Source: Sinonovacula constricta (lineage: Eukaryota > Mollusca > Bivalvia > Cardiida > Solecurtidae). Taken from it: a stretch of 64,000 bases of DNA. Location of the stretch: the NCBI GenBank assembly GCA_007844125.1, contig CM017571.1, positions 2,392,076 to 2,456,075 on the forward strand, given 5' to 3'. The position numbers and the translations under genes were made by a program. Position 1 is the first letter of the stretch; each line of letters starts with the position of its first letter. The notes below the pieces were generated by a model. The model was not told the DNA's origin and made no database searches. It saw only the letters and a program-made list of their open reading frames with translations. Positions 61,601 to 64,000 of this stretch are shown here, piece by piece.

Positions 61601-64000
61601 TAATGATAAGACCAATAGTCAGTTACCATATCGATGGGTTATATAATGATAAGACCATTAGTCAGTTACCATATTGATGGATTATATAATGATAAGACTA
61701 ATAGTCAGTAACTATATTGATGGGTTATATAATGATAAGACCAATAGTCAGTTACAATATTGGTGGGTTATATAATGATAAGACCAATAGTCAGTTACAG
61801 TATTGGTGGGTTATATAATGATAAGACCAATAGTCAGTTACCATATTGATGGTTTATATAATGATAAGACCATTAGTGAGTTACCATATTGATGGATTAT
61901 ATAATGATAAGACCATTAGTCAGTTACAATATTGATGGATTATATAATGATAAGACCATTAGTCAGTTACCATATTGATGGATTATATAATGATAAGACC
62001 ATTAGTCAGTTACCATATTGATGGATTATATAATGATAAGACCAATAGTCAGTTACTATATTGATGGGTTATATAATGATAAGACCAATAGTCAGTTACC
62101 ATATTGATGGGTTATATAGTGATAAGACCAATAGTCAGTTACCATATGGATGGGTTATATAATGATAAGACCAATAGTCAGTTACCATATCGATGGGTTA
62201 TATAATGATAAGACCATTAGTCAGTTACAATATTGGTGGGTTATATAATGATAAGACCAATAGTCAGTTACCATATTGATGGGTTATATAATGATAAGAC
62301 CAATAGTGAGTTACCATATTGATGGGTTATATAATGATAAGACCAATAGTCAGTTACCATATCGATGGGTTATATAATGATAAGACCAATAGTCAGTTAC
62401 CATATTGGTGGGGTTATATAATGATAAGACCAATAGTCAGTTACCATATTGGTGGGTTATATAATGATAAGACTATTAGTCAGTTACCATATTGATGGAT
62501 TATATAATGATAAGACCATTAGTCAGTTACCATATTGATGGGTTATATAATGATAAGACCATTAGTCAGTTACCATATCGATGGGTTATATAATGATAAG
62601 ACCATTAGTCAGTTACAGTATTGGTGGGTTATATAATGATAAGACCAATAGTCAGTTACCATATGGATGGGTTATATAATGATAAGACCATTAGTCAGTT
62701 ACCATATCGATGGGTTATATAATGATAAGACCATTAGTCAGTTACAGTATTGGTGGGTTATATAATGTTAAGACCAATAGTCAGTTACAATATTGGTGGG
62801 GTTATATAATGATAAGACCAATAGTCAGTTACCATATTGATGGGTTATATAATGATAAGACCAATAGTGAGTTACCATATTGATGGGTTATATAATGATA
62901 AGACCAATAGTGAGTTACCATATTGATGGGTTATATAATGATAAGACCAATAGTGAGTTACCATATTGATGGGTTATATAATGATAAGACCATTCATTAG
63001 TAAGTTACCATATTGATGGGTTATATAATGATAAGACCAATAGTGAGTTACCATATTGATGGGTTATATAATGATAAGACCAATAGTCAGTTACAGTATT
63101 GATGGGTTATATAATGATAAGACCAATAGTCAGTTACCATATCGATGGGTTATATAATGATAAGACCATTAGTCAGTTACAGTATTGGTGGGTTATATAA
63201 TGATAAGACCAATAGTCAGTTACCATATGGATGGGTTATATAATGATAAGACCAATTGTCAGTTACCATATCGATGGGTTATATAATGATAAGACCAATA
63301 GTCAGTTACCATATCGATGGGTTATATAATGATAAGACCAATAGTCAGTTACCATATGGATGGGTTATATAATGATAAGACCAATTGTCAGTTACCATAT
63401 CGATGGGTTATATAATGATAAGACCAATAGTCAGTTACCATATCGATGGGTTATATAATGATAAGACCAATAGTCAGTTACCATATCGATGGGTTATATA
63501 ATGATAAGACCAATAGTCAGTTACCATATCGATGGGTTATATAATGATAAGACCAATAGTCAGTTACCATATGGATGGGTTATATAATGATAAGACCAAT
63601 TGTCAGTTACCATATCGATGGGTTATATAATGATAAGACCAATAGTCAGTTACCATATCGATGGGTTATATAATGATAAGACCAATAGTCAGTTACCATA
63701 TCGATGGGTTATATAATGATAAGACCAATAGTCAGTTACCATATGGATGGGTTATATAATGATAAGACCAATTGTCAGTTACCATATCGATGGGTTATAT
63801 AATGATAAGACCAATAGTCAGTTACCATATCGATGGGTTATATAATGATAAGACCAATTGTCAGTTACCATATCGATGGGTTATATAATGATAAGACCAA
63901 TTGTCAGTTACCATATCGATGGGTTATATAATGATAAGACCAATAGTCAGTTACCATATCGATGGGTTATATAATGATAAGACCAATTGTCAGTTACCAT
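55637..64000 (+). repeat. 43-bp minisatellite in intron 3, more than 190 copies, open at the right edge
   Basis: The unit is ATGGGTTATATAATGATAAG followed by ACCAATAGTCAGTTACCATA and TTG, 43 bp. Variable sites (CCAATAG/CTATTAG/CCATTAG, CCATAT/CAATAT, TTG/TCG) define subtypes. A six-unit block of 258 bp repeats at about 57.87-58.38 kb, and the same block occurs near 56.06-56.33 kb, 1806 bp (42 units) upstream. The last kilobase is a nearly pure TCG subtype with AATTGTCAG variants. Between about 58.55 and 60.31 kb many units lack or gain a base. The array continues past the window. Confidence 0.96.

Larger units (their letters stand above)
41105..64000 (+). other. rph: Rabphilin/Noc2-like gene, 5' part (partial, runs off the window)
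   Basis: This gene locus is inferred from three exons that splice in frame. Intron 1 is 41312-44668, intron 2 is 44813-54929, and intron 3 starts at 55060 and does not end in the window. All visible introns follow GT-AG at the ends that can be seen. The 117 residues joined from the exons match the Rab-binding domain start of rabphilin-3A and Noc2 (RPH3AL). Those proteins bind GTP-loaded Rab3/Rab27 on secretory vesicles and act in exocytosis. Rabphilin also carries two C-terminal C2 domains and Noc2 does not, so the missing 3' part decides between them. The introns are mostly minisatellite, which is unusual in degree. No promoter was identified. The first visible exon is preceded by a good acceptor, so at least one non-coding 5' exon probably lies upstream. 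Confidence 0.85.

Overview
The window is eukaryotic, intron-rich, AT-rich animal DNA. tRNA-derived SINEs, small inverted-repeat transposons, decayed LINE ends and many minisatellites resemble what is familiar from bivalve mollusc genomes. The organism call is inference; the sequence proves only a metazoan nuclear genome. One protein-coding gene can be supported: the 5' part of a rabphilin/Noc2-type Rab effector on the + strand. Its first three coding exons lie at 41105-41311, 44669-44812 and 54930-55059. They splice in frame into 117 residues that start the Rab-binding domain and hold the first half of its zinc finger. The rest of the gene lies beyond the right edge.

Layout. 0-20 kb: dispersed repeats (a TTAA-flanked MITE family, three tRNA-type SINE families A, B and C, a foldback element and a possible 1.3-kb DNA transposon) plus 57-bp, 11-bp, 18-bp and 58-bp tandem arrays. 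20.0-25.7 kb: a 49-bp satellite whose unit has no stop in any + frame, giving very long but meaningless open frames. 25.7-41 kb: more SINEs and MITEs, a GT-rich array, an ACTTC-type array, a LINE 3' end, a triplicated 180-bp block, and two SINEs whose internal segments have expanded into tandem arrays. 41-64 kb: the rabphilin-like gene, whose introns are largely minisatellite. Intron 1 has a 29-bp array, intron 2 has 68-bp, 69/33-bp, 21-bp and 48/55-bp arrays, and intron 3 has a 43-bp array of more than 8.3 kb that runs off the window.

The most unusual observation is in intron 2. The 68-bp array is a tandem amplification of the 3' end of coding exon 2 together with its own 5' splice site, so about 42 extra copies of exon end plus donor directly follow the real donor. 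The intron 1 array also repeats a GTAAGT donor core about 80 times. Several arrays show higher-order duplication at exact multiples of their unit (899 = 31x29, 612 = 9x68, 588 = 12x49, 258 = 6x43), pointing to recent unequal exchange or segmental amplification. No CRISPR, operon, functional tRNA or rRNA gene was found. All long open frames apart from the three exons are explained by repeats.
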